64,000 nt of DNA, from the NCBI RefSeq assembly GCF_958450345.1, contig NC_088780.1, forward strand, positions 159,880,726-159,944,725. The letters run 5' to 3'. This DNA is from Calliphora vicina (taxonomy: Eukaryota > Arthropoda > Insecta > Diptera > Calliphoridae). The notes below the pieces were generated by a model. That model was not told where the DNA came from and did no database searches. It worked only from the letters and a program-made list of their open reading frames with translations. The position numbers and the translations under genes were made by a program. This document shows, piece by piece, positions 24,305-37,625 of this stretch (position 1 is its first letter; the number at the start of each line of letters is the position of its first letter).

Positions 24305-24690
24305 TTTTCACAATCAGAAGCCATTGTGTGGTTAACAACACATACAAAACTCAAAGTGAATTTATTATTCACATGATTGTATCAATCATATATATGGTTG
24401 CAGTAAACAAGTATATGTTTGCAACAACCATGATGAATGACTTACCATACTATGTTGCTCTCGGCCTATGGATATCATAATCTGAGAATAACATACATAT
24501 TATTATAAATATGGTTCTCACAAACATATACTTGTTTACCGTAACCATATATACATATATGGTTGATACAATCATGTAAATTATAAATTAACCATATTAT
24601 GGTTACCACAATCATTTAAATAGTTACTGTGACTATAATATTGTTAAAAAAATATTGAAATGGTTACAGTAAACATATTTTTTACTGCGT
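24305..24690. mobile_element. Large foldback element
   Basis: The arms 24371-24421 and 24521-24577 are imperfect inverted repeats of about 51-57 bp (ACATGATTGTATCAATCATA against its complement ending ATCATGT). Weaker symmetry extends outward through GTGTGGTTAACAA and GGTTACCACAATC. The outer limits are approximate and no target duplication was found. Confidence 0.5.
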
Positions 24691-27600
24691 GTGGAGACCC
24701 CCTGACCATTTAATGCATTTGGTAAAGTTGATATCATTTAAGTACTAATGACAACTTGCTGACATTTAACGAAATATATATAAAATAAGAGTGACATCTG
24801 AGTGGTTACAGGGTAATTTGAACCAAATTATGAGCAAGTGAAAAAAAATATGTAAAATTTCCAATTGCTTACCCATATATTGGATATTTTGCTTTATTTT
24901 GGTTAGGGGGGTTATGAATTCAATAATTCATAAAATTGTGTCTGAGTGCTTGTGTTCGTGTGTATGTGTGTGTTTGTATTATGATATTTTCATTGTACAT
25001 TTAAACCTTTTATGCGATTTCCATTTTACTATTCATACATATGCATAATACTCACACAAATATACTCATCACCTACACCGATGCAAACATGAAGGTATAA
25101 AATTTATACGGGCAACAACAACAACAACTACAACATTCAAACCAATTTTTCATGGAAAATCAGTGGTCAAGTAGAGAAAATTGCCACAAATTCCATATGT
25201 TTTCATATGAATGTGTTCACGTAAGTGTATGAATGAATGAACTCTCACATGCCCACATACTAGCAAACATTTATTTCTTAAGCGTGCCACATGGGGAATG
25301 AAATTGTAACATTCAAGCTCAGACACGCATCACATACACACACACTCACGTTTTTTACTTATACACATAAATATTTATACTTGGGCTGTCTGTCCGTCTG
25401 TCTCTCTGTATATATTACCAGTAAGAGTTGTAGGAATGTCGGTTTTACTCATCATAATCATCATGATTGTCCCCTCCCTAGCTTGTCGTTGTCCTGCTCA
25501 ACCTCGTCCTCGTCCTCTTCCTTGTCGTCGTTGTAGTTGTTGTTTTTGTAGCAGTGCTAGCATGTAGTTGTTGTAAGTGCCATAAAGACTATTATTGTTC
25601 ATCATATTCATCTTGTTAAGAATCTAATAATACATTCATATTGTACTTGTCTGTCTTCCCCCCTCCCCTCTCTCTTTCTTGCTCCCTTCCTGTATAAATG
25701 TATGAATATGTTTGGCTGTGTTGGTTTAATCCTTGTTTTCTATATGAGTAGAGTTGAGTCGAGTAGTTGTGTGTGTGTTTGTGTTGGCATGTATGTGGTT
25801 TCACACATACAAAATCTCTTGATTTGTGCTACAAAATCCATCATTTACATTTGAAATGTTAATGTACTTTTATATCTCTGTATTATATTTATGTATCTTT
25901 AGAATATTAACATGATTTTCTGTTATCCGATTGTGAGAATAGAGCAAACAAAAACAAAAGCATACTTTTACGTTTGTATGTGAAGATTTTGCCAGAATTT
26001 TTATTCCTCTTTAGTTGAGATTAAAATTTATGAGACTTTTTGTTAAGGACATTTTTGTTTTTGTAACATATTTAACATGATGACCCCCAGCGGCAATATT
26101 AAACAGTGGAAATGATGAGCAGTAGATTTAATTGTAAATGTTTTATATTTAGGAGACATTTATTTGGAAGGATATATTATAAAGAACTTTGTCAAAAACA
26201 TGAACAACCTAAGGATCCAAAATAAACATTTAGTTAAAATGCATTTTCTTTCGGGGTGGAAAATTTCTTCAGAGTTGATACCAAACACATGCAAGACCTT
26301 CATAAATCATTAGACTAGAATCAGCATTTTAGAACTACTGGCCTACTAATATTTAGGATTTTAAACAGGTGTATCCACCACTAAAATTGCTCAACTTTAT
26401 TAAACGTATCTTTAAGCTTTAAATTACCATTTTTCCTCCATTTTAAGGTTGCTTTTTTTTCTAATCTGTCTGCTGGATTTTAAAATTTCTTTCCCAGAAT
26501 TATAAATTAATCTTTCATATTTGAATTTTTTGTTAAACCAACAAAAAGGTATACGAATTATTTAATTTTATAACATTTAGAAAAATAATCCTCCCAGCTA
26601 TTTTCTACAATATCAGGTTGTTTTTTCATTATGTGTTCTCTGTAGTTGTTGTTTCCTTTTTGCCATATTTATTGTTGCTGTATATATTCCTCCCGGTACA
26701 ACATGCTCCATCATGTTTGGTTAATTAATTTGTTTTTCCTATTTTATATGTATTTCGCTGAAAATAAAAAAAAAAATAAGTAAATAAATATTTCATAGAG
26801 ATAGAATTAAAATATCAAAAAAAAAAAAAATAGAAGAGAGTAAAATGTAGCTACAATTTGGCTTAAAGCTAAATACATTTTGTTGCTATGTTGCGAAATA
26901 ATTTGTTTTATGGAGCAGGAGTTTTGTAGCATTAAAACTGTATTAGGAGGAGCCAAATAGCTCTTAGCTTCATACTCCTATAAAGACCGCAGTTACAAAA
27001 GTACTTCTTCAGAAGCTAAAAAAGAAGTAGAATTTGCTATTCGCAAGTAGTAAACATTTTTATATTTTAGGTGATTAAAGTAGGATTTTCCATTTTTATT
27101 GTTATAAATACCCAACAGATAAACAACTTTCAAAGAAGTAGAAAAAGCAGAAGATTTTACAATTTTTCTAAAAGTTTAAAATAACATTATTTGACATATT
27201 AGAATTGTAATAATGGACAAATTATCTTGAATTTGAACTCCCCTAGATTTATATTGATTTTTTAAAAAGTTGTTAAAAACAACTTCCATGAAACTGAAGA
27301 GAAAACCTTCAAAATACCTACAAACTTGGTTTCTTAATAAGATTTTTTTATTCGGATCATTGCATTTAAAACTTATTTTTGTACCAGTATCGCGACAAAA
27401 TCATTACAAGTTCAAATATATTTATTAAAAATATTAACTAGTAATTGGATTCCTTAAAAGATTTTTATTAAGAATCCATTAATTACACCTACCTTAATAT
27501 CTAAAACTCACTCACAAAAAAATAAAAATCCCAACTTTATCAACACTTACCTACACATGCCAGATAGAAAGAATCTTTTACACAAACAACTTTTTTTTTA

Positions 27601-29940
27601 GCCAACACACACTCTATTATAGAGAAACTGTTGCTACTCAGTTGTTGTTTTTACATTATGTAGTAATACTAAGGGGAAAAATCGGGAAACAACAATTGTA
27701 AGCAACAAATATAGCGCCTGTTGCTTGGTTGCCTGATTTTTCATTGCCTCCCTAGATTTCACTACAAAAACACATGCCGGCAACTAGTGGTGGAAAATAG
27801 TTGAAGCTTAAATAAAAACAAAGTAGAGAAAAACAAAATAGAATACAAATATTATCGTTCTAGATAAGAGTTTCTGTTTAAAACTGGAACAAAAACAAAT
27901 TAGGATTTGGTTTCCCCACTACTTTTCAAACAAATTGAGTTCACAGCAAAAACTGTTGCATACTTTTTGCCGTTATAGATAATGGAAAATATGTGTTAGT
28001 GTGTATGTATGTATTTTGTTTGTGTTAATTACTAAAGTGGCTTTAATGAAATTGATTATCTATAGGGGTGGGCACATGCAGAGAATCGGTAAGATAAACT
28101 GGAAGTAGAGCAGAGTCTGGAATTTTGCAGTTGAGTACATTTATGGATAGTTTATTCATATAATTTAATTTTATGTTGAATATATTATCCCTTGGACCTT
28201 AATTATAGATTATTGACATCATGCTAAGAATACATCAAATTTGTTCGAGGTTGTCTCACATTTTCATCTGTAAATTTTTTTCAGCTGAACCCATTTTCAA
28301 TACCGATCAGCTTAAAACAATGATCAAGATTTTACTGTGAATCTTATTAATTTCGGTTTGGTATTACACACATGAGAGTGTTTTACACCAACAGCAAAAT
28401 TGAATTGCAATTTCATAAACATCAAGAGTTTGTAAACTTTGTTGGATTTATGATAAATATTTCTCAGTGTGTTATTTAGAATGTGGGCCTAGAAACTCCA
28501 TTTAAAAATTTCCATTATAAAATCATTATTTTATTTGTAATACCCAGCATTTACAATATGTTTAAAAGTAAATTGTCAGTTAAATTCATGTATTAAACAA
28601 CAATAAAACAATTATATTAAGATGTCAGGTTACATACGAAGCACAAACAAACCAAACATCAAGAAAAGTTAAAAAAAAATCATAGACATGCGACAAAAAA
28701 AAATCTTTTCGATAGCTTAGAACACAAAAAAGCTAACAACAAGTTTTAAAACAAAACGATAAAATAAAAAAAATCAATTGAGAGATAAAATACGAAAAAA
28801 AATTAAGCTTAAGACTTTATGGGTTAAAAGAATTAATTTCCAAACGATGAAATTCTTGAACATTCGAAATTTTTATTAAAATTTATTTTACAAATTAATT
28901 TTTATTCGATTCGTCTGTTTAGAATTTCTTTAAATTTATAGAAAGTGACTGCAAAACAATCGTTGTTTAAACTTTTCTTTGTCGCTTTTGTAAAATTTGT
29001 AAAAAGAGACTTAGCTTTTTTGCCCTCTAAACACAAGTTTTATTTTCTGCTTTATAAGACTTTACTTTATTTGTTGTTGTGCTGTTTTACAATATTGTTC
29101 TAGGATTTGTTTGGTTTGTATTTTTTTTTAGGGAAAAGTTTTAGTTTTTTTAAAGGTAAAAATATCTACTGTCGTGTGTCTGTCTGCGTGTCTGTCCCAA
29201 AAATATAAAGATACGCGTGTGATAACGTTAAATGATAACAAAATTATGATAACAATATGGTATTTTAAGTATTGCTATAGCAAAATTATTTATATTCATA
29301 CCTATTGCCAGGATATAAAAGATTTTTTTTTGTGTGTGAGTTTAACAGTGTGTTTTTGGGGTACGTGACAACATTTTGGTTATAAAACATATTGGTTTGA
29401 AAATTTATTTCATAGTTTTTGTATCTAGGAAACCTTTAATAGATTGGCTGGCTGTTTGAACAGACACTGTGGGTTGTGGTAATTACTGTAGGTTTTTAGT
29501 TTTAACAAAAAAAGTTGTCTGTAATAAGTTTCATTACCAAGTAATGTGTTAAAATGCTTCCTAATGTCTTACATGTTGTCATTTTAACTCAATTTTAAAC
29601 CGGTGATAGCATTGAAAGAAACTACAAGACACTAATTTCCTCAAATTGGACATAGCTTTACTTTGACGACTCTGAACTCTGAATAACGGAACGTCCGGTT
29701 ATTTAGTACGATGACGTTATGTTTCCATACATCGGAAATATGAAGTAAAGCATAACGGGCAAATCGTGTTTTGTTCATTTTTGACAAACCATTAATACCA
29801 ATTATACACTAAATATTCTTAACTAAATGAGAATTATTTGCACTTTGATTGGGACGATTTTTATGAGCATTTGTAAAACATAAGAATCGAATATACTCGT
29901 GCATACGTTCAATAAATATTTATGTACTCTTATGTCAGAT
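24691..29940. other. Intron DNA
   Basis: Contains CAA runs near 25.1 kb, a GTCCTC/GTTGTT trinucleotide-rich patch at 25.48-25.56 kb and CT-rich DNA near 25.67 kb. No gene or transposon was recognised. Confidence 0.4.
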
Positions 29941-30006
29941 TATAAGCCAGTCATTACTAAACAACTTCCAGGTAACGCATACTGTATGTAGTAGTCATTA
30001 CAAGGT
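29941..30006 (+). repeat. Dispersed repeat, copy C
   Basis: ATAAGCCAGTCATTACTAA, then AACTTCCAGGTAACGCATA, then GTAGTAGTCATTACAA, in the same order and strand as 3151-3210. Confidence 0.45.
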
Positions 30007-33000
30007 ATTTTATTTAGTAATGTTTTGACCACTTTTTCTATATTATACCCATAGTGTTAGCTAGTTTAGCTATTTTTGCTAGCGTACACTATCTAGGCTA
30101 ACAACTAAAGTAAATTTCATTTTAATATTGTATTGAAATGGAAAAGAAAAAGTTTGGTGAAAACTGGCGGGGGGAACAAAGTAACATAAGAAGATAAAAT
30201 ATCTCTAAATAAGCACAGCAAAGGTATCTACATAGATAAACCTATTTAAATAAAGTGTAAATCTAACAAAAAAAAAAAATTGGAGGGGAATAGCAAAAAT
30301 GTTACAATATATTTTCTATTACAAAGTGTAAGCAACAGGGATAAAGCAAAGAAAAAAAAGCGTCAAGTTGTTAATGCTAAAAGTTTTGCTTTTTTTTGTA
30401 GAAAATTTATTATCCTAGAAAAATACACACACGCTTTGGCAAGCATCTCACTCCCATAATGTCAGTTAAAAGGACATGGACAATGAATTTAATATGATAA
30501 AATAAAATACTACTCCTCTTGATACTCCTCAGAGAGAAAATATATATATTGAAATAAATAGACCAAAGATGAAAATAATAAAAAAATAAAAAGTGACATT
30601 TATTTATAAGTATGTTTGAATGAGTGTGTGTTTGAATATGTATTTTATACATATATAATGATGATGTATACCTGTATAATATATGGTAATTTTTTTGTTT
30701 TCATTTTTTTTTCTTCTTATGACATAAAATGACAAACATTTGTTTAGGAAATGTCCTTTTTTTTGCTGTTGTCAAAAGATCAACAAATAAACTTTTGTTT
30801 TTTGCCTTCATTTTCCGGTAAATGTGTTCAAAACTAAAACTAAAATAAATTTTATTTGTGACAAACCAAAAAAAAAGTTTTATTTTCTTTTCCTAACCCC
30901 CTGCCCCAGCCTCTTAATAAAATAAAACAAAATGTAATAAAAATAAAAGCTCAATTTTTAACTTTGTATCTTAAACAGAAAAAAATATCAAATATCTTAC
31001 TACAATTTCCATATAAAAAGTAACAAAAATATGAAAAACATCCCCCATAATAACATACGATTTTTTATTATAACGGCCTAAAAGTAGGCTGTGATATATG
31101 TGTAATATCTAAATAAACTCATATATTTGTAGTTGTTAATGCTAAGAGTGTGTGTTGTTGTTTTTGGCTGTTTGATGTTGAAAGATTTTTATTAATGGCC
31201 ACAAATAACATTAATTCATAAATGGAAAAAACACGTACCAAACTTAACAACAATAATAACAAAAAAATACTCTTAAAAATATTATATTTTTATTTATAAA
31301 ATTAATCAATAAATTGTTGCTGTCTAAAAGCTAGAAACTTTTCATAAGTATACAAATTTATATAGAACAAATATATTCTATTAGTTGGAATGTTTTTTTT
31401 TTTGTTTTCTATGAGAGGTCATATATATTTATGAATTTTTATAGTTTGTTGGTACATGTTTGGAATTTTTAAAATTTGTAATAGATTTTTGCTAAAAGTT
31501 GGTCTTGTCAAAAAAGCAAATTGTTAGCTCAAAACTTATAAAGCAATATTGTATCATGATTATGAATATGTTGGTGAAATGTTTTAGAGATTCTTAGCTT
31601 TGACATTTTAGGCAAATTAAAAAGGAAAAGGGCACTAAAAAAAGTACTCATACAAATATAGAACATCTTTTTTCCATATTAAAATAGTAACTCTTCAATT
31701 ATATACAAATCTATTTTTTGTCTAAAAAGGTCAAATGCGATTATTCGGTTGTTTTTTGTTAAATAATTATATAATATAATTTTTTAATTCTTGAATAGTT
31801 TTAAATAAATAACTGAAACCTGTCTTAGATTCGCAGTTGTGAGTCAAAGACTTTAGTGACATTAACATTTTCAAGACTTCTTAATTTTCATTTAACTTTT
31901 TTGGACTTATGCTATTGAGTTTTAATATCTTCGTCTAATAAATATATGTAATTCAAATATAGACTGAGAAATGCAAACATTTTTTTTGGTGAAAAGATTC
32001 TATGGAATCTGTATTTCAGTGAATCATTCTCTTAATAATATTAAAGTAAACATTTGTCCTACTTTGTCACTCCCCTCCGTTAGACTTTAACAATTCTAAT
32101 TAAATTTTGAAATCAAATCCTTTAGCAAAATATATTTCTATTAATTTTCAATTACAATTTCTCGAGCTCATTATAAATGTTAATATTTTTTTTTTCTTCT
32201 CAAATTTCATTGAATCATTTCAGCATCATTAGGATTGTCTACTTCTACGACATTACTTACATTCTATTGATAATTAACAATAATGTTTTTGTTCTTAGAT
32301 TATGCTAGCTATTTGTTGTGAAATATTTTATTGATTTCCCACAATAAAATTTGTTATTGTTCCAAATGATATTAAACAAATTTAGATTTAATTATTGTAT
32401 TATAATAATAATTGCATAAAATCAAAATGAAAAATGATAAGTATTATTATCTATTTAACTGCAATAACAAAAATTTTAGTTGAACTAATTGACCTGATTT
32501 AAATATCAGACATACATGTACATCAATTTGAAATTCAGCAACAGTGGTCGGCTCAAAGAGAGCAAAACTAAGTAAATTGTCTATATAATGGTTTGTTGAA
32601 AACTGTTTAGCTGTTTAGTGAAATATTTGTTTCTCATAAACTTATTTCTGTTTCCGTAACGTTCGTCATCTGGAAGTTACAATTGTGGGCCACTGTCCTC
32701 TAAAGTTTTTTGTATGTGTGCATTTGTGAGAGTTTAAATTTTCATAAAATATTGCAACATTATTTGAGGCCTTAAATGTATTTAAACATTTATTTTTAAT
32801 TTTTTTTGTTGTTTTAATTATAAATAAAATTAATTCTATTTTGTGTCTAAAAGGATTTTAGTTTATTAATAAAATTTGTTTATAATATTATTTTTCGTTT
32901 GTTTTTAAATTTATTTAATATTTATATTTATAAAATGTCTGTGATAATATGTTTAAGTATGTTAAATATTTAGCTGTGTTTGCGTACTACTTCAAAATAT

Positions 33001-33126
33001 TTTAAAAATGTTTGTATAAATATGTGTGTAGTATTATATTTACATATATTTGTTTAAAACAATATTGTATATAAATGTATATATATTTATTTTTAAATTG
33101 TAATGTCTTCTCATAACCGTATATTC
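30007..33126. other. Intron DNA
   Basis: AT-rich with A and T runs; no gene, element or tandem array was recognised. Confidence 0.4.
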
Positions 33127-33203
33127 ATGTTTTTATTTTATTTTTTCTTTCGTTTTAGGTAAGAATTGATGAACAACTAATTTTATTTAAATTAAATCAT
33201 TTG
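33127..33203 (+). promoter_or_regulatory. Candidate recursive-splice (ratchet) site with 45-nt cryptic exon
   Basis: A T-rich pyrimidine tract (about 33130-33156) ends in GTTTTAG|GTAAGA, an acceptor fused directly to a strong donor (AG 33157-33158, GT 33159-33160). This is the juxtaposed consensus of Drosophila zero-nucleotide exons. A second donor, TTG|GTAAGC, lies at 33204, so 33159-33203 would be a 45-nt cryptic exon. Such cryptic exons are known to help define ratchet points in flies. The 45 nt are open in frame 0. The site is near the middle of the 54.6-kb intron. Confidence 0.65.
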
Positions 33204-33339
33204 GTAAGCCAGAAATTATTTATAAAATACCAGTTATAGAAGGAATAATCAATATTTGTCTTTGGATGTATTAAAAACTTTGAGTTTTATAATGTATAAA
33301 ATGAAACGTCATAATTTCCACTCTAAGACAGCAAGGTAC

Positions 33340-33500
33340 TTGTATCCTAAGTCGATTTAGCTTAGAAATGTTTGTGTAAAACATGCTCACGTCCACAATA
33401 AACATTCGTAATTAATTTAATTCACATAATAATGTTTATCATTATACTAGCCTGTTTGGTTTTGAAAATCAGCTATATCTATTCGGTAGACATTACACTA
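33340..33500 (+). repeat. Dispersed repeat pair, copy 1
   Basis: Shares CATGCTCACGTCCA.AATA, AATGTTTATCA and GTTTGGT.TTGAAAA.CAG, in the same order and strand, with 61130-61280. The class is unknown. Confidence 0.45.
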
Positions 33501-33867
33501 TGCGGACATAAAGTGTGCTATATGTTGCAAAAATTTACTTTTCAATATATTCCTCTAAAATTATTACAATTGAACTCAAGCCAGATAAAATTATTTTCAA
33601 TTAATTAAAATTTGATAGTTCGAATAAATAAACAAATAAGAGTGTGATATTCGGCTCTGCCAAATCTTATATACCCACCATCAACATGTGACAAAAAAAA
33701 TATTTTTATGGTTATATGGATTATGGAATGATCCTCACATAAGTTGGTAGAAAGATTTAGGTTCATATAAAACTTGTTTATATCCAACTTCATCACTATA
33801 TTAATTATTATAAGTCTTTTATGAATGTTCAAGTCATTTTCTTGGGAAAAATGTTGCCCGATTTTCG

Positions 33868-34553
33868 GTATATATGCATTTTATGCTAAAATATGCATTT
33901 TATGGTAAAACATATGAATTCCATATCAAAATATGCATTTTATGCTAAAATATGCATATAATGCTAAAATAAGCATTTTATGCTAAAATTAGCATTTTAT
34001 GCTAAAATTAGCATTTTATGCCAAAATAAGTTGAAATTATGATTTTATGCATTTTATACTAAAATATGCATTTTATTCTAAAATATGCATTTTATGCTAA
34101 AATATGCATTTTATGCTAAAATATGCATTTTATGCTAAAATATGCATTTATGCTTAAATATATATTTTATCTCAAATATGCATTTTATCCTACCATATGA
34201 ATTCAATGCTAAAATATGTATTTTCTGCTCAAATATGCATTATATGCTAAAATATGCATTATATGCTAAAATAAGCATATTAGCTAAAATAAGCATATTA
34301 TGCTAAAATATGCAATTTATGCTAAAATAAGCTTTTTATGCAGAAGTAAGCATTTTATTCTAAAATAAGCATTTTATGGTAAAATATGAATTCTATGCTA
34401 AAACTAGCATTTAATGCTAAAATAAGTATTTTGTGTCAATATAAATTTGAAACTTAAATATGTATTTTATGCGAAAATATTAATTTTGTGCTAAATTATA
34501 TTTTTTTATCCTACATTAAGCAGTTCATGCTAAAATGTGCATTTAACGCAGAA
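33868..34553. repeat. Tandem minisatellite, about 19-bp unit ATGCATTTTATGCTAAAAT
   Basis: About 35 degenerate units, best conserved at 34067-34150. The unit holds two overlapping dyads, GCATTTTATGC and ATTTTAGCATAAAAT. Variants change TATGC to AAGC or TAGC. A small outlier lies at 36503-36556. Confidence 0.9.
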
Positions 34554-36585
34554 ATTTACAAATATATGTATGAAAATGATAAATAGTTCTATTGGGACCA
34601 AATATGTTTTAAATTTTGCCAGTTTTGAAAGGTTTTTATCTTTCTCTATGAGTATGCTTAATAACATGTTAAATTTAAACATATTTGTTCGGCAAACAAC
34701 AAAATGGAACATTCCTTCATAGAATTTAATTATTTTATTTGAAAATTTTATAGTTCTCCATAGTTATATTTTCCTGCTCCCCATAACAATCTATATTATA
34801 CAAAAACCAATTATTTCGCATTAAACTTAAAGAAAACCCTAATCAATTGCATTCATTTTAAGTGCAATTCATGGCAATTCATACACACGTTAACTAACCA
34901 ACTCCTTTGAATTCTACGTAAAACTTTGTTAAAGTCTTAGCACGAAATATTATGGCTACTGTGCTGCAGTCAGACAAACAGCAGTTGTATGAGTTGTATA
35001 AAGGACTTTGCAATGAAATTGTCTTTGTGTGAGTAGTGTAAGTTGCTGTGTGTGTTTGTGTGTATGTCATTATAAGCTATTTTTGCCATTTGACCAGTTT
35101 TAAGCTGTCTCTTATGTACTTGTTTGTTCATATAGTTTTCGCCTTTTATACCATAATTGAATTTTAAATAAACTCATACTCTCATTCTTACCAACACAAT
35201 TGTTTATTTGTTTCCTCATACACACCAGACCTATACAGAGACGTGTCTTTCATTTCTCCTGTTACTCGTTTTCATCCTTTCATCCTAACTACCAGTGCAA
35301 TTGCAACTACTTTCTTATATACTAACGTGTGTGTTTTCTCGTTTTATCAAGTCTGTAAATACAGTCGAAAAGATTTTTATACCTTTATTTTTTTTTAATA
35401 TTTTTTTTTTGTTCGTTTGCGTCTACCTCTCATGTGTTGAAATGTTCCATAGGTTTTGCGAGGTAGTACAAAAAATTATTAACTCTTCGTTCTTTTCATA
35501 TCATACCTACTACATTTATCAGGTCTTGCTGTTAAGACTTCTTTAGCTTTTGATGCAATTTCTTTAGCACAAAGATGCTGGCTGTGTAAGGAGTATTTTT
35601 ATGCATTTTGGGTTTCATGCTTATTTTTATGTATTTCATAAAATATTTAACATTAAACTTTTAGCAGTAAGTAAAGATTTTTACTTACATTTTCGTTTAT
35701 TTCTGGGATTTTTTTTTCCTTTCCATATTATATTTTAATGTTGTACAAGATGAGATTTCTTTCGTTTCAACTTATTTATTTTTTTTAATACTTTTTGCTT
35801 TATTATTAAATATTGTAAAGGGTTTTAAGCAGGAAGCTGTAAAATATTGTTGTTGAAGTAAAAACTGTATGCATTTACCTTCATTTTTACAATTCCCTCT
35901 AATACATACAGCCAGACATTTAACATATTTTTTTGTGTGGTAGTTTATTAGATGTAAGATTTTTTCTATGATCTCATCTCTAAAAGAGTTCTCTTCATAC
36001 TATATTTTCTTAATATTGTGTGTGTGTTTTTGGCTAAAGAAAACGCAGTTCAACTTTTCATAACCGAAAATTCATTTTCAGTAGTTTGTATTTTCATTTT
36101 ATTATTTCATATTTCTTTGGCATGTCTAAGGGGTTTCTTATTTTATGTCATCTAAGAAAGTATAACAAAAAATTAGAAAAAAAAATACAGTCTGTTGATT
36201 ATAAGTGTATGTCATATTTTGTCATAGTCTATTTAATAAGAAGATTTTTTGAAGAACCTAGAGTTGATAAAGTATTTGGGGTATTATGTTAAATGGATTA
36301 CTTTTTAAAAAAAGTTCTCTATATATTAAAACAATTTTGAAGTTCAAACATAAATAAGCATTTTGTAATACAATATATGCTGTAAATGCATGAAAACAGT
36401 GAGTGACATCCTAATTTACAAGTCCATACTCAAAATTAATGTAAAAGAAACTATTTAGGAGACGAAAGTTTTTAATAATTTGTGTATTAGCTTTTAACCA
36501 ATTACGCATTATATGTTAAAATATGCATTTTAAGCCAAAATATGCATTTTACGCTCATGAAGTTATATGTTTAAATTTACCACTC
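34554..36585. other. Intron DNA
   Basis: AT-rich. Only the three-unit outlier of the 19-bp minisatellite (36503-36556) was recognised. Confidence 0.4.
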
Positions 36586-36706
36586 CAGTGATCGGCACTC
36601 ATAGTCTTCAGAAGCCTAACATTATCGGTTATGAACCCGTAAATAATACGAATGAAGTTCACACAAATTGGCCAGATTATGGCTGATCTTTTTATGCCGA
36701 CCACTG
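36586..36706. mobile_element. Short hAT-like TIR fragment
   Basis: CAGTGATCGGCA at the left and TGCCGACCACTG at the right are 12-bp inverted repeats with one mismatch. CAGTG-type ends suit hAT elements, but no 8-bp target duplication is visible. It abuts the next element and shares a GGCCAGAT word with it, so both may belong to one composite. Confidence 0.4.
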
Positions 36707-36708
36707 CA

Positions 36709-37625
36709 CACTGGTTTTTTCCGTTTTTTTTTTGGCATAAAGTAAATTTTTTTTGTTTAAGTATTTTAAAATTTTGTTGATTTTTTTTTTGTGTGAAATT
36801 GGCGGGGAAAATTTTGCAACTTTGATTGTTTGTTGTGGCGAAAGTTTACACAAAAGTGAAAAGAATTAATATGGAAAACGTTTGTCCTGGTATGTAAAAC
36901 TATAGTCTACCAATGTCTGTGACGTTGTTATGTGTTTTTGTCCAATTGTACAGTGTTTTGTTTATATGTATTTTTAGAATGAGCTTAACAAGTGTAGTTG
37001 GGTTTCGCGGATCAGTACTTTTGCATGGCAAAGCGTTGCAAAAAGTTGTAAGTGAGAAGTTATTAACCAAAGTGTGCAGATATAAGAAACTAATTATTTT
37101 TGTCCGAATCCACACGTTTTCGAAAGAATCAAAATTTAAAAATAATATTTTTAGTGGAAACGTCAAAATGTCGGCCAGATCGGTTATATGGCAGTTATAT
37201 GAAATAGTGCTCCAAATCATATGAAACTTGGTAGGTCATCTTAGGAACATAAAAAATGTATACAAATCAAATTTCAATTCAATAGCTTTATAAACAAAAT
37301 AGTTGGGGCAAATCGGTCAGAACGGCCAGATCGGCTATATGACATCTATATAAAATAGTGCTCCAAATCATATGAAACTTGGTAGGTCATCTTAGGAACA
37401 TAAAAAATTAATACAAATCAAATTTCACTTCAATAGCTTTATAAACAAAAAAGTTGTTGCAAATCGGCCAGATCGGCTATATAGCAGCTATATGAAATTG
37501 TGCCCCAAATCATATGAAACTTGGCAGGTCATCTTGGGAGTATAAAAAATGCATACAAAACAAATTTCAATTCAATTGCTTTTAAATTAGAGTTTATGCC
37601 AAAAAAAAAACGAAAAAAACCAGTG
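36709..37625. mobile_element. 0.9-kb TIR element with three internal tandem repeats
   Basis: The left end CACTGGTTTTTTCCG runs on through a T run to GGCATAAA. The right end TTTATGCC runs on through an A run to AAACCAGTG. These are inverted repeats of about 33 bp. Inside, a unit beginning GGCCAGATCGG (37173, 37324, 37466) is repeated three times at 151- and 142-bp spacing, each containing CATATGAAACTTGG and AGGTCATCTT. No transposase frame is evident. The terminal CACTGGTT matches the small element at 6141-6245. Confidence 0.7.

Noticed and set aside
27057..27076. Further ratchet candidate TATTTTAG|GTGATT
   Set aside because: Short pyrimidine tract and a poor donor, with no helper donor at typical spacing.
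33868..34553. CRISPR-like array
   Set aside because: Units are contiguous with no unique spacers and the DNA is eukaryotic; it is a minisatellite.
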